Assembly (NCBI RefSeq): GCF_030316895.1
Contig: NZ_JASZYV010000003.1
Coordinates: forward strand, 248,001 to 312,000
Direction of reading: 5' to 3'
Length of the DNA stretch: 64,000 nt
Origin: Variovorax dokdonensis
GTDB lineage: Bacteria; Pseudomonadota; Gammaproteobacteria; Burkholderiales; Burkholderiaceae_C
Part shown: in pieces, positions 1 to 7,838 of the stretch
Numbering within the stretch: position 1 is the stretch's first letter
How the letters are laid out: every line of letters starts with the position of its first letter
Notes under the pieces: generated by a model
Told to the model about the DNA's origin: nothing
Database searches by the model: none
Seen by the model: only the letters and a program-made list of their open reading frames with translations
Made by a program: the position numbers and the translations under genes

Positions 1-43
1 GCTGGGCAAGGTCATCCGTGACCTGAACATCCAGGCGGACTGA
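1..43 (+). CDS. C-terminal end of a probable Bug/TctC-family solute receptor (partial)
   Basis: The reading frame that begins at base 2 runs into a TGA at 41-43 and encodes LGKVIRDLNIQAD. Bug-type periplasmic receptors (tripartite tricarboxylate receptor family) very often end in a helix of the form W-x-K-V-I-R-D-x-N-I, which this matches, so a Bug receptor is the best guess. Only 13 codons are visible. The stop lies 7 bases before the next start, so the gene probably belongs to the molybdenum hydroxylase operon and could deliver its substrate or a related organic acid. The assignment rests on a short motif. Confidence 0.45.
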   Translation, partial: LGKVIRDLNIQAD

Positions 44-50
44 GGCAGCC

Positions 51-2387
51 ATGCGGCCAGTCGACTCATCCGAAGCACGCGAAAGCGGTGCATCCACCCT
101 GGGCATAGATACGCCCCAGGTCACTGCGCGTGCCAAGGTGCTGGGCCGCGCGCTCTATGCCGGAGACTACAAGCTGCCCGGCATGTTGCATGGCAAGGTG
201 CTGCGCAGCCCCTATCCTCACGCGCGCATCGTGGCCATCGACACGTCGGCAGCATTGGCCCTGCCCGGAGTCAAGGCCGTACTCACGGGCGCCGATGCAC
301 CCGCCGCGCTCTGGGGCGTGCATCACAAGGAACGCGCCATCCTTGCCAAAGGCGTGGTGCGCTTTGCCGGCGAAGAAGTCGCGGCCGTCGCCGCGACCAC
401 CGAAGAGATCGCGCGCGATGCACTCGACCTGATCCACGTCGACTACGAGGAACTGCCCGCCATCCTGACGCCTGACGAGTCGCTCGACGAGGCCGCGCCC
501 GGCGTTCACCCTGGCCGCAACAACATCGCGCACGAGATCCGCTACACCCGCGGCGACCCGGATGCCGGCTTTGCTGCCGCCCATCTCGTTCACGAGGCCA
601 CTTACGACTGTCATGCCCAGTACCCCGGCTACCTCGAGCCCATGGGTACCGTTGCCACGGTCGATGCAGAGGGCCGGCTGGTGGTCTGGACATCCACCCA
701 ATCGATCAGCCAGGCCCGCCTGCGCCTTGCGTCGGCACTGGAGCGCCCCATTTCCAGCGTCCGCGTGATCCAGGCGACCACCGGCGGCGGCTTCGGCGCC
801 AAGATGGTCGAAGATGCCAACAACCTCATCGCCGCCCTGCTCGCCGTAAGAACCGGCATGCCGGTGCGCCTGGTCAACAACCGGCTGGAAGACTTCCTGG
901 CGGCTTGCTCCAGCGTGCCCGAGCGCGTGACCCTCAAGCTCGGCATGGACAAGGACGGCATCATCGTGGCCAAGGACGTTCGCGTGATCGCCGATTGCGG
1001 CGCCTATGCCGGCCTCTCTGGCGACGTGATGCACGTGACCAGCATGCGCAGCGACAACATGCACAAGAACGCCAACGTGCGCTCGCATGCCACGCTGGTC
1101 TACACGCACACGCCGCCACATGGCGCCTTTCGCGGCTTCGGTGGCGCCCAGATGCAATTCGCGCTCAACAGCCACATCCACACCATGGCCGAGAAGCTGG
1201 GCCTGGATCCGGTGGAGGTGCACAAGCGCAACGCATTGAAGGCAGGCGATGTCTCGGTTCATGGCTGGAAGATCGGCAGCACCGGCCTGGCCGAATGCGT
1301 CGAGCAATGCACCCAGGCCATCGGTTGGACGCAGAAGCGCCAGCGCCCCAAGGGCACCGGCAGCCGCCGACTCGGCGTTGGCATGGCCGCCGCCATGCAT
1401 GTGAGCGGCAACCGCACCATCGGCAACTGGGACGGCTCGGTGGTCGTCGTGAAGATCAACGAGGACGGCCGCGTTTTCATCATGAGCGGCGAGTGCGACA
1501 TGGGCCAAGGCGCCATGACCATGCTCAGCCAGGTGGTCGCACACGAGCTGGACATACCCATCGCCCATACCCTGGTCCTTCCACCCGACACCGACACCTC
1601 GCCCATTGCCATCGGATCGCTGGCCTCGCGCGTGACCATTGCAGCCGGCAACGCCGCCATCGTCGCCGGGCGCATGGCCCGGGACAAGCTGCTGGCCATT
1701 GCCGCGAAGAAGTGGAGCGTGCCGATCCAGCGCCTGCGGCTCGCCGGCGGATTCGTGTTCGACGACGAGGCGCAGCAGGAACGCCGCGCCACCATCGCCG
1801 AGCTGGCTCGCCTGCACATCTGGTCCCACGGCGGCGAGGGCATCCAGGTCAGCGGCACCTGGGACGCCAAGACGCAGATGCACGACGACAACCTCTACGG
1901 CAACATCGCCCCCGCCTATTCCTATGCCGCCCAGGCGGTCGAGGTGGAAGTGGACACGCAAACCGGCCGCGTCACGGTGCTCGACAGTTTTGTCTCCGAC
2001 GACTGCGGCAAAGCGCTCAACCCAACCGCGATCCATGGCCAGACCAACGGCGCCACCGTTCAGGCCATGGGTTGGACGCTCTACGAGCAGATGCAGATCG
2101 AAGGAGGCCGCCTGATGAACGGCAACTTTGCCGACTACAACATGGCCACCGCCGACGCCGTGCCGCTCCTGCGTGGCGGCTTCGTCGAAAGCAACGATCC
2201 CAACGGCCCTTACGGCGCCAAGGGCGCCAGCGAGACCGCCATCCTCCCCGGTGCGCCAGCCATCGCCAACGCGGTGTACGACGCGGTGGGCGTGCGCATC
2301 ACCGATCTTCCGATCACCCCGCAGAAGGTGCTGGCGGCGCTGGCCGCCAAGGCCGCTCACGAACAACAAGAGGTGCTTCATGCGTGA
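51..2387 (+). CDS. Molybdopterin-binding (large) subunit of a xanthine-dehydrogenase-family molybdenum hydroxylase
   Basis: The 778-residue protein is the catalytic subunit of a three-subunit molybdenum hydroxylase of the xanthine dehydrogenase/4-hydroxybenzoyl-CoA reductase/CO dehydrogenase superfamily. The N-terminal domain (about 20-130, with the VLRSPYPHARI segment) is the aldehyde-oxidase a/b hammerhead, and the rest is the molybdopterin domain. The AFRGFGGAQ loop (about 358-366) contacts the cofactor, and KGASETAILPG carries the glutamate expected as catalytic base (about residue 728). These enzymes hydroxylate N-heterocycles, aldehydes or purines with water-derived oxygen. The CODH signature around the Cu-Mo site is not seen, so CO oxidation is unlikely. 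The stop overlaps the start of the FAD subunit by 8 bases. The substrate cannot be read from the sequence. Confidence 0.9.
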   Translation: MRPVDSSEARESGASTLGIDTPQVTARAKVLGRALYAGDYKLPGMLHGKVLRSPYPHARIVAIDTSAALALPGVKAVLTGADAPAALWGVHHKERAILAKGVVRFAGEEVAAVAATTEEIARDALDLIHVDYEELPAILTPDESLDEAAPGVHPGRNNIAHEIRYTRGDPDAGFAAAHLVHEATYDCHAQYPGYLEPMGTVATVDAEGRLVVWTSTQSISQARLRLASALERPISSVRVIQATTGGGFGAKMVEDANNLIAALLAVRTGMPVRLVNNRLEDFLAACSSVPERVTLKLGMDKDGIIVAKDVRVIADCGAYAGLSGDVMHVTSMRSDNMHKNANVRSHATLVYTHTPPHGAFRGFGGAQMQFALNSHIHTMAEKLGLDPVEVHKRNALKAGDVSVHGWKIGSTGLAECVEQCTQAIGWTQKRQRPKGTGSRRLGVGMAAAMHVSGNRTIGNWDGSVVVVKINEDGRVFIMSGECDMGQGAMTMLSQVVAHELDIPIAHTLVLPPDTDTSPIAIGSLASRVTIAAGNAAIVAGRMARDKLLAIAAKKWSVPIQRLRLAGGFVFDDEAQQERRATIAELARLHIWSHGGEGIQVSGTWDAKTQMHDDNLYGNIAPAYSYAAQAVEVEVDTQTGRVTVLDSFVSDDCGKALNPTAIHGQTNGATVQAMGWTLYEQMQIEGGRLMNGNFADYNMATADAVPLLRGGFVESNDPNGPYGAKGASETAILPGAPAIANAVYDAVGVRITDLPITPQKVLAALAAKAAHEQQEVLHA

Positions 2388-3267
2388 GTTCGAACTGCTG
2401 GAGCCCGCCACAGTGCAGGAGGCCAGCCGCCTGCTGACCGAGCACGGCGAAGACGCGCGCATCTTCGCTGGCGGCACCGCCCTGATTCTGGGACTGCGCC
2501 AGCGCATGTTGTCGCCCACGCATCTGGTGTCGCTGGCCGGCGTCGACGCGCTGCATGGCATCACTTGGGATGCGCAGCTCGGCTTGCGCATCGGCGCCCT
2601 CACCCGGCACGCGCAGATCGCATCGTCCCCGCTGGTCAGGCAGCACTGCCCGATGCTCGCCAGCATGGCGGCTCGCGTGGCCAACCCGCAGGTGCGAAAC
2701 CAGGGCACCCTGGGCGGCAACCTCTGCTATGGCGACCCGTCCACCGATCCTCCCGGTTGCCTGCTTGCGCTCGACGCGCGGGTCCGCATCGGCGGCCTGC
2801 ATGGCGAGCGCGAACTGACCATCGAGGAACTGCTGGTCGACTACTTCCAGACGGCCCTGGCGCCGGACGAAGTGCTGATCGACGTCCGCATTCCGCCCAT
2901 GCCTGCCAACACCCGCGGCGTCTACACGCGCTTTCTGCGCACTGCGGCCGAGCATCGTCCGCTGGCCAGCGTCGCGCTCGTGGCACGCCACGAGGACCTT
3001 CTGTGCCAAACGGCCCGCCTCGCGGTTGGCGCCTCGACGCCCATACCGACACGCGTGCCGCGTGCCGAGGCATTCCTGGAGAACCGCACGATGGATGCGC
3101 AAGCCGTACGCCAGGCCGCGGCCATCGTCGCGCAGGACATCGAGCCGGTGTCCGATGCTCGTGGCGATGCCGAATATCGGCGCCACATGGTGCAAGTGGC
3201 GGCAGCACGAACGATGGCCGAACTGTTCGGCATCGACATCGAACAAGTAGAAGGAGTCGCGGCATGA
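2380..3267 (+). CDS. FAD-binding subunit of the molybdenum hydroxylase
   Basis: This 295-residue protein is the medium subunit (CoxM/CutM/XdhB type). A PCMH-type FAD domain fills the N-terminal half: the FAGGTALILG loop (about 28-37) and NQGTLGGNLCYGDP (about 107-120) hold the FAD diphosphate. The CO-dehydrogenase flavoprotein C-terminal domain follows. It passes electrons from the 2Fe-2S clusters to an acceptor. It is too short to hold the extra 4Fe-4S insertion of anaerobic 4-hydroxybenzoyl-CoA reductase, which favours an aerobic hydroxylase. The ATG at 2380 overlaps the end of the large subunit, and the stop overlaps the next start by 4 bases (ATGA), so the three genes are translationally coupled. 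Confidence 0.9.
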   Translation: MREFELLEPATVQEASRLLTEHGEDARIFAGGTALILGLRQRMLSPTHLVSLAGVDALHGITWDAQLGLRIGALTRHAQIASSPLVRQHCPMLASMAARVANPQVRNQGTLGGNLCYGDPSTDPPGCLLALDARVRIGGLHGERELTIEELLVDYFQTALAPDEVLIDVRIPPMPANTRGVYTRFLRTAAEHRPLASVALVARHEDLLCQTARLAVGASTPIPTRVPRAEAFLENRTMDAQAVRQAAAIVAQDIEPVSDARGDAEYRRHMVQVAAARTMAELFGIDIEQVEGVAA

Positions 3268-3764
3268 GCGAACACCGCATCGAATGCACCGTCAACGGTG
3301 AAAGCGTCAGCGTGGACCGCGTGCCTTCGCGTCGGCTGCTGTCCGACTTTCTGCGCGACGACCTGAACCTGACGGGAACCAAGCGTGGTTGCGAGACCGG
3401 CACCTGCGGCGCCTGCTCCATCCGTGTGGATGGCGAAGTCGTCAAGTCTTGCCTGATGCTTGCAGTCCAGGCGCGCGGCTGCAACATCCAGACCATCGAA
3501 GGCCTCGCGTGCGGCGACGACCTGCATCCTCTGCAGCAGAGCTTCATGCAATGCGGCGGGCTGCAGTGCGGCTATTGCACACCCGGCTTCCTGATGGCCG
3601 CCAGCGCCCTGCTGGAAGCCAATCCCAACCCCACCACCGACGAAGTGCGGCACGCGCTCAACGGCAACCTTTGCCGCTGCACGGGCTACACCCAGATCGT
3701 CGAGTCCGTTCTCGACGCGGCGAAGAAGATGCAAGGTCCACCGGAGCCACAGCATGGAAATTGA
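3264..3764 (+). CDS. 2Fe-2S subunit of the molybdenum hydroxylase
   Basis: The 166-residue protein is the small iron-sulfur subunit. The N-terminal plant-ferredoxin-like cluster uses C43, C48, C51 and C63 (GCETGTCGAC...C). The C-terminal four-helix domain holds the second cluster with QCGYC (C102, C105) and LCRC (C137, C139), the standard CoxS/XdhC-type arrangement. Electrons flow from molybdenum through both clusters to FAD. The start at 3264 overlaps the FAD-subunit stop (ATGA). The 3' end overlaps the CoxG-like gene by 11 bases. All eight cluster cysteines are present, so the enzyme should be functional. Confidence 0.93.
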   Translation: MSEHRIECTVNGESVSVDRVPSRRLLSDFLRDDLNLTGTKRGCETGTCGACSIRVDGEVVKSCLMLAVQARGCNIQTIEGLACGDDLHPLQQSFMQCGGLQCGYCTPGFLMAASALLEANPNPTTDEVRHALNGNLCRCTGYTQIVESVLDAAKKMQGPPEPQHGN

Positions 3765-4551
3765 AAAGACATTGAGCGTCGCGGCTCCGCCAGCGCGCGT
3801 TTGGGACCTGCTGCTCGACCCCCAGGCAATGGGCCGCTGTGTGCCGGGCATGAAGTCCATCGAAGTGATCAGCCCCACGGAGTACGTGGCGCTGATGCAC
3901 GTGAAGATCTCCTTCATCAGCGCGAAGTTCAAGCTCCGCACGAACATCGTGGAGCAGCGCGCCCCCGAGTACCTCCGCGCCGAGGGCACGGGCGAAGACG
4001 CGTCGGTGGCCAGTTCTCTCAAGCAACGAAGCGAGATCTTTCTCGCACCCGGCTCCAATGGCGGCACCGACTTGCGCCTGAAGGTGACCGTGGACGTGCT
4101 CGGCCGTCTGGGCACCTTCGGCTTGGGCGTCATGAAGACCAAGGCCGATCGCATGTGGGAGGAGTTTGGCGCCAATCTGCGGGACAAGATCGAGTCAGCA
4201 TCCACGACACCGCCAGGCGCTCCTTCCACCACGACGGCCACCGAGGCGCTGGATTCGGCTCACGACCCCATAACGCCAGGAGCGCCGGCGACGCCACCCG
4301 CCAAAGCCACGGAGGCCACCGCTGCACCGTTCGCAAGCGCCCCTGCCCCATCCGCGCATGGCGGGTCGCAGGGTTGGTGGACACGCCTGCTCGGGGCCCG
4401 ATCCAACGGCGTGCGCGCGACCAGCGACGCCCGAACGATTCGCGTGGAGGTCCGCGATCCAGAGCGGACGATCACGGTCGAATGGCCCGTCGAGTCGGCA
4501 GACCAATGCCGCTCATGGCTCGACGACCTGGTGCGGCAGCGGCAACGCTGA
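3754..4551 (+). CDS. CoxG-like SRPBCC-domain protein
   Basis: The 265-residue protein begins with an SRPBCC/CoxG fold of about 150 residues (VAAPPARVWDLLLDPQAMGR, then the CVPGMKSIE turn typical of CO dehydrogenase subunit G). A low-complexity Ala/Pro/Thr linker (about 150-205) and a short C-terminal module follow. In CO dehydrogenase clusters CoxG helps recruit the enzyme to the membrane; homologues accompany many molybdenum hydroxylases. Its position at the end of this operon, overlapping the 2Fe-2S gene, supports a maturation or membrane-anchoring role. The C-terminal module (RTIRVEVRDPERTITVEW) is not a domain I recognise. Confidence 0.75.
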   Translation: MEIEKTLSVAAPPARVWDLLLDPQAMGRCVPGMKSIEVISPTEYVALMHVKISFISAKFKLRTNIVEQRAPEYLRAEGTGEDASVASSLKQRSEIFLAPGSNGGTDLRLKVTVDVLGRLGTFGLGVMKTKADRMWEEFGANLRDKIESASTTPPGAPSTTTATEALDSAHDPITPGAPATPPAKATEATAAPFASAPAPSAHGGSQGWWTRLLGARSNGVRATSDARTIRVEVRDPERTITVEWPVESADQCRSWLDDLVRQRQR

Positions 4552-4578
4552 ACGCAGCGCGCCCGGCTGCTCGCCTGT

Positions 4579-4914
4579 TCAGGCCTCGAGTTCCTTGAGC
4601 AACGTGCCCGACACGTAGATGCGCAGATCCGACCCAGGCGGCTCGCAACTGAGCCGGAACGTCGAATCGCCTTGCGTCCTGCCGCGCCATGTGAGCGTGA
4701 AGAAGGGCTCGCTGCCGAGGGCGGATTCGGTTACGAAATTGTGGCGCGTCACTTCCATGATGACGCTCACATCATCGCCATTGCGATCGATCTCGCCGCG
4801 GTAGAACTGCAGGCCGTCGACCCCGACGAACGCATTCCTGTTGATGATCACCGCAGCCTTGCCCAGCGTCCCCACGTTCGTCGTGAAGGTGGCCTCGTAG
4901 ATTCCATTTTTCAT
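4579..4914 (-). CDS. GrlR-like small protein
   Basis: The 111-residue protein starts MKNGIYEATFTTNVGTLGKA and has a beta-strand-rich pattern (VIINRNAFVGVDG, FYRGEIDRNGDDVSVIMEV). This resembles the GrlR family of small beta-barrel proteins, named for a negative regulator of type III secretion in enteropathogens but widespread as uncharacterised proteins in environmental bacteria. No secretion genes are visible nearby, so a secretion role should not be assumed. It faces the molybdenum hydroxylase operon, with 27 bases between the two stops. Family assignment is by recall of the N-terminal pattern only. Confidence 0.5.
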   Translation of the reverse strand: MKNGIYEATFTTNVGTLGKAAVIINRNAFVGVDGLQFYRGEIDRNGDDVSVIMEVTRHNFVTESALGSEPFFTLTWRGRTQGDSTFRLSCEPPGSDLRIYVSGTLLKELEA

Positions 4915-5014
4915 GCGAATTTCAGGCTAGCGCCATGGTGGTGGGCACCGCGTAGGAATCGGTCGAAAGCGGCTGTGGGAAGCTGCGGCACGAAGTGAGC
5001 CCTGAACACCGCGC

Positions 5015-5230
5015 CTAGTCCTTGAGCGCCCGAAGCTCCGCCTCGATCTTTTCCACCGTTTGCGGGGGAAACAGCTTGCCGCCGAACTGCACCACAGCGG
5101 CCAGGGTCATGCCGCCGGCCATGCCAACTTGCGGGTGCGAAGAAGCCCCGGGAAGGTACTTGTCGATGATCGCCCTGGCGGCATCGTTCGCCAGGAGCTC
5201 ATTGACAGTGGATTCGAGGGAATAGGCCAT
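5015..5230 (-). CDS. Small protein of a conserved helical type, function unknown
   Basis: The 71-residue protein reads SLESTVNELLANDAARAIIDKYLPG, then HPQVGMAGGMTLAAVVQFGG and a closing amphipathic helix TVEKIEAELRAL. The same layout (a helix ending in a leucine-proline-glycine, a HPQ-G-M turn, then a final short helix) occurs as an appended C-terminal module on larger enzymes; here it stands alone. No catalytic residues or signal peptide are evident. A dyad (5247-5266) lies just upstream of its ATG and could be an operator. I do not recognise a function. Confidence 0.6.
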   Translation of the reverse strand: MAYSLESTVNELLANDAARAIIDKYLPGASSHPQVGMAGGMTLAAVVQFGGKLFPPQTVEKIEAELRALKD

Positions 5231-5246
5231 TGCTCGTGCAGCGACG

Positions 5247-5266
5247 TGAAATGAAGATCCATTTCA
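5247..5266. promoter_or_regulatory. Operator-like dyad upstream of the 71-residue gene
   Basis: TGAAATG, a 6-base gap and CATTTCA form perfect 7-base arms that end 17 bases before the ATG of the small minus-strand gene. A symmetric site at this distance could bind a dimeric regulator or fold in the 5' leader of the mRNA. No promoter was firmly identified beside it. Confidence 0.3.
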
Positions 5267-5308
5267 TCGTGCCACGCAAGCGGCCACCAAGTCCCCGTCC
5301 AAATGGAC

Positions 5309-5335
5309 TGGTCGGATCGAATCCGACCATTTTTT
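5309..5335 (+). terminator. Intrinsic terminator reading on the + strand
   Basis: TGGTCGGAT pairs with ATCCGACCA over a 3-base loop and is followed directly by six T residues. The T run is on the + strand only, so it should stop rightward transcripts from the molybdenum hydroxylase operon that pass antisense through the two small genes. It sits flush against the MFS transporter stop (5335-5337). On the minus strand the same hairpin lacks a T run. Confidence 0.7.
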
Positions 5336-6618
5336 CAGGCCACGAGCCCTTCCTCCGCGCCCGCGCGCTCCGCGGCGCGTTCGCGCAGCCAGAGCACCAG
5401 GCCACACAGCAGCACCACCGCCTGGGTGCCGATCAGTGCGCCGAAGCCGGCCAGGAAGCCTGCGCGCGGCGTGGCCGCATGGGCGATCACGCTGCCCATC
5501 AGCGCCGGCATGAAGCCAGCCACCAGGCTACCGACGCCATTGACCACGCCGTAGCCGCTGGCCACATGCTCCGGCCGCGAGAAGTGCTGCACGGTGCTCG
5601 GAATGGCCGGGCTCATGAGTCCCCAGCAGAAATTGGCCGCCACCAGGCTGTATGCGGCCAGATAGCGGTGGTCGGTCTCGATCGCGATGCCGACCGCCAG
5701 CGCGACGCCCACGCTGCAGTAGACGAACATCAGCGGCACACTGCGGCGCGGAATGCGATCGATGATGAAGCCGCCCACCAGCACCGCGACCACCGTCGCG
5801 TATTGCGGCAGGCTGGCCAGCCACCCCATCTCGCGCAGTGAGAAACCGCGCGCATCCTTCAGGTAGCTGGGCAGCCAGTTGCTGCTACCCCAGAGGTAAG
5901 CGAGAAAGGCCGATGTGAGCAACGTGACGAGCATCAGGTGCCGCGTCTGCAGTGCACCGCGCACCATGTGGCCCACCTGGGCCAGCGCGGCGCTGGCGCT
6001 CGGTGCCTTTGCCGAGCCGGCTTCCACGCGGCGCGGCATGTGCACGAAGGCCAGCACGAGCGGAATGCCCAGCACGATGTTGATCACGCCCAGCACGTGG
6101 AACGAGGTCTGCCAGTCGTGCGTGGCCAGCAGGTAGCCCACCAGCGGAAAGCCGATGGCCAGGCCCAGGCCGGTGCCCATGTTCACGAACGAGTTCGGCT
6201 TGCCGTTCTCGCGGCTTTCGAAGTGCGCCTTGATGTAGGCGCTGGCCAGCGCGAACACCGGCCCTTCGGACACACCCAGCAGCACGCGCGAAGCGAGCAG
6301 CAGGCCGAAGCTGTCAAGCGCAGGCGAAAGAAAAGTCACGACGCCCCACAACATCAGGCCCACCAGCAGGCTGCGCCGAACGCCCAGGAGCGCTGCCGCC
6401 AACGGCGTGAGCACCACCGAGGACACGCCGTAGCCGACCATGAAGGCCGTCGCCAGCAGCCCCTGGCTCAACCGGTCCTCGCGCGCCAGGCCCACATGCG
6501 CCAGGAAGGCCGGATCGGTGATCAACACCGAGATGTTGATGCGGTCGATGTAGCTGATGGCGACGATCACGAACAGCGTGATCACGCCCCACCAGCGCAT
6601 GGCTTTGTTGGCTTGCAT
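5335..6618 (-). CDS. Major facilitator superfamily transporter (anion:cation/aromatic acid symporter type)
   Basis: The 427-residue membrane protein has about 12 predicted helices. It starts MQANKAMRWWGVITLFVIVAISYIDRINIS; the D-R-I-N pair after helix 1 is typical of the phthalate/tartrate/glucarate permease group (ACS family). The ATG at 6618 was chosen because AGGA lies about 10 bases upstream; an upstream in-frame TTG at 6648 has poor support. It is the last gene of the catabolic island, 42 bases after the porin stop. Inferred role: uptake of the carboxylated aromatic that the island degrades. A + strand terminator abuts its stop. Confidence 0.85.
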   Translation of the reverse strand: MQANKAMRWWGVITLFVIVAISYIDRINISVLITDPAFLAHVGLAREDRLSQGLLATAFMVGYGVSSVVLTPLAAALLGVRRSLLVGLMLWGVVTFLSPALDSFGLLLASRVLLGVSEGPVFALASAYIKAHFESRENGKPNSFVNMGTGLGLAIGFPLVGYLLATHDWQTSFHVLGVINIVLGIPLVLAFVHMPRRVEAGSAKAPSASAALAQVGHMVRGALQTRHLMLVTLLTSAFLAYLWGSSNWLPSYLKDARGFSLREMGWLASLPQYATVVAVLVGGFIIDRIPRRSVPLMFVYCSVGVALAVGIAIETDHRYLAAYSLVAANFCWGLMSPAIPSTVQHFSRPEHVASGYGVVNGVGSLVAGFMPALMGSVIAHAATPRAGFLAGFGALIGTQAVVLLCGLVLWLRERAAERAGAEEGLVA

Positions 6619-6660
6619 GATGGCGTTTTCCTGGTTTGAAGAGGACAAGTGGCGTCTGGA

Positions 6661-7761
6661 TCAGAAGACGTGGGTGATGCCGAATTCGGTGCCCGTGGCC
6701 GGGCGGCCCGGGGTCGTCGGCACGCCGCCCAGCGAATCCGAAGTGCCGTCGTCGTTGTGAATGCGTGCGACCGTGGCGTACAGCGAGGTGCGCTTGGACA
6801 GCAGGTATTCGTAGCCCAGCGCCATCTTGGCGCTGGCCAGGTCGGCCTGGCCGGCCACCAGTGCGTCACGCTCGTAGTAGGCGTACGAAGCCTTGACCAT
6901 GCCCGGGCCCACCGGCCACTTCAGGCCCACGAGGCCGCCTCGGCCTTCGCGCTGGCCCAGCTTGTCCTGGTGGTATTCGGCCATCAGCTTCAGGCCGCCG
7001 ACGACGGCCAGCCCCGGGCCGAACGTATAGGCCACGCCGAGGTTGGACAGCGTGAGGTCGCCGCTCGCGTACTGCGCGCGGCCGGTCGATCCGGCAATGT
7101 CGAAGCCGGCGGCGCGAAAGCCGAGCCGGGCGCCGACGTAGTCGCCGTCATGCACGTTCGGCTGGCCCTCCACATCGACGTTCTCGCCGCTGGCGGCCAT
7201 CACCTGACCGTAGAAGCCGCCCAGGTTGGCCGGCAGGAAATAGCCCACGCTGTTGGAGGCACGCGTGCCCACGTACGCGCCCAGCCCGCCCTGCCCCACG
7301 AAGTAGAGGTGGTTCGAGCCGATGCCGCCGCCGGTACCGAACGGGTCGAACAGCGCGGTGTTCCAGAAGGTGGGCGTGTAGTCGCGGCCCAGGCGCACTT
7401 CGCCGAAGGGGCCGAACAGGCTGACGGTGGCGCGGCGGCTGAAGCCGAAGCTGCTGGCCTGGATGCCGCTCAACTGGTTGTTGACGTTGGTGGGGATCAC
7501 GCCGCCGCTGTCGCTCTGCAGCCCGGCTTCGAGCCAGAAGCCCGCGCCGTAGCCGCCGCCCAGGTCTTCCGTGCCGCGAAAGCCCAGTCGGCTGAAGCTG
7601 TTGCCGCTGCTGCTCATCTGCGTGCGGCTACCTCCATTGGGTCCGCTGCCCTGCGCGTGGATGACCGAGGTGTCGAGCACACCGAAGACGGTGACGGAGG
7701 ATTGCGCGAACGCGCCATGCGCGGCCGCCAGCGCGGCCAGCGCCAGAACAGTTTTCTTCAT
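6661..7761 (-). CDS. Gram-negative general porin (Burkholderiales OmpC-like)
   Basis: The 366-residue protein has a clear signal peptide (MKKTVLALAALAAAHGAFA, cleavage before QSSVTVFG) and alternating beta strands ending in a C-terminal phenylalanine (THVF), the BamA recognition feature of outer-membrane barrels. The SSVTVFGVLDTSV start is characteristic of the 16-stranded trimeric porins of Burkholderiales. It lies between the oxygenase reductase and the MFS transporter, so it is probably the outer-membrane entry route for the island substrate. The region before the ATG is pyrimidine-rich (CTCACCTCCCCAC), with no good ribosome binding site. Confidence 0.88.
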   Translation of the reverse strand: MKKTVLALAALAAAHGAFAQSSVTVFGVLDTSVIHAQGSGPNGGSRTQMSSSGNSFSRLGFRGTEDLGGGYGAGFWLEAGLQSDSGGVIPTNVNNQLSGIQASSFGFSRRATVSLFGPFGEVRLGRDYTPTFWNTALFDPFGTGGGIGSNHLYFVGQGGLGAYVGTRASNSVGYFLPANLGGFYGQVMAASGENVDVEGQPNVHDGDYVGARLGFRAAGFDIAGSTGRAQYASGDLTLSNLGVAYTFGPGLAVVGGLKLMAEYHQDKLGQREGRGGLVGLKWPVGPGMVKASYAYYERDALVAGQADLASAKMALGYEYLLSKRTSLYATVARIHNDDGTSDSLGGVPTTPGRPATGTEFGITHVF

Positions 7762-7838
7762 GTGGGGAGGTGAGAGAGAAAGAAACGAGCGAAAGGGAAA
7801 TGGGAGGCAAACCTGGCGTGCGGACAGCGCCGCACGCG

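Noticed and set aside
66..2720. Long minus-strand frame of 884 codons opposite the molybdenum hydroxylase large subunit
   Set aside because: Composition is His/Arg/Ala/Gly-rich with no recognisable domain; the + strand frame has full family motifs. High GC makes long antisense frames common.
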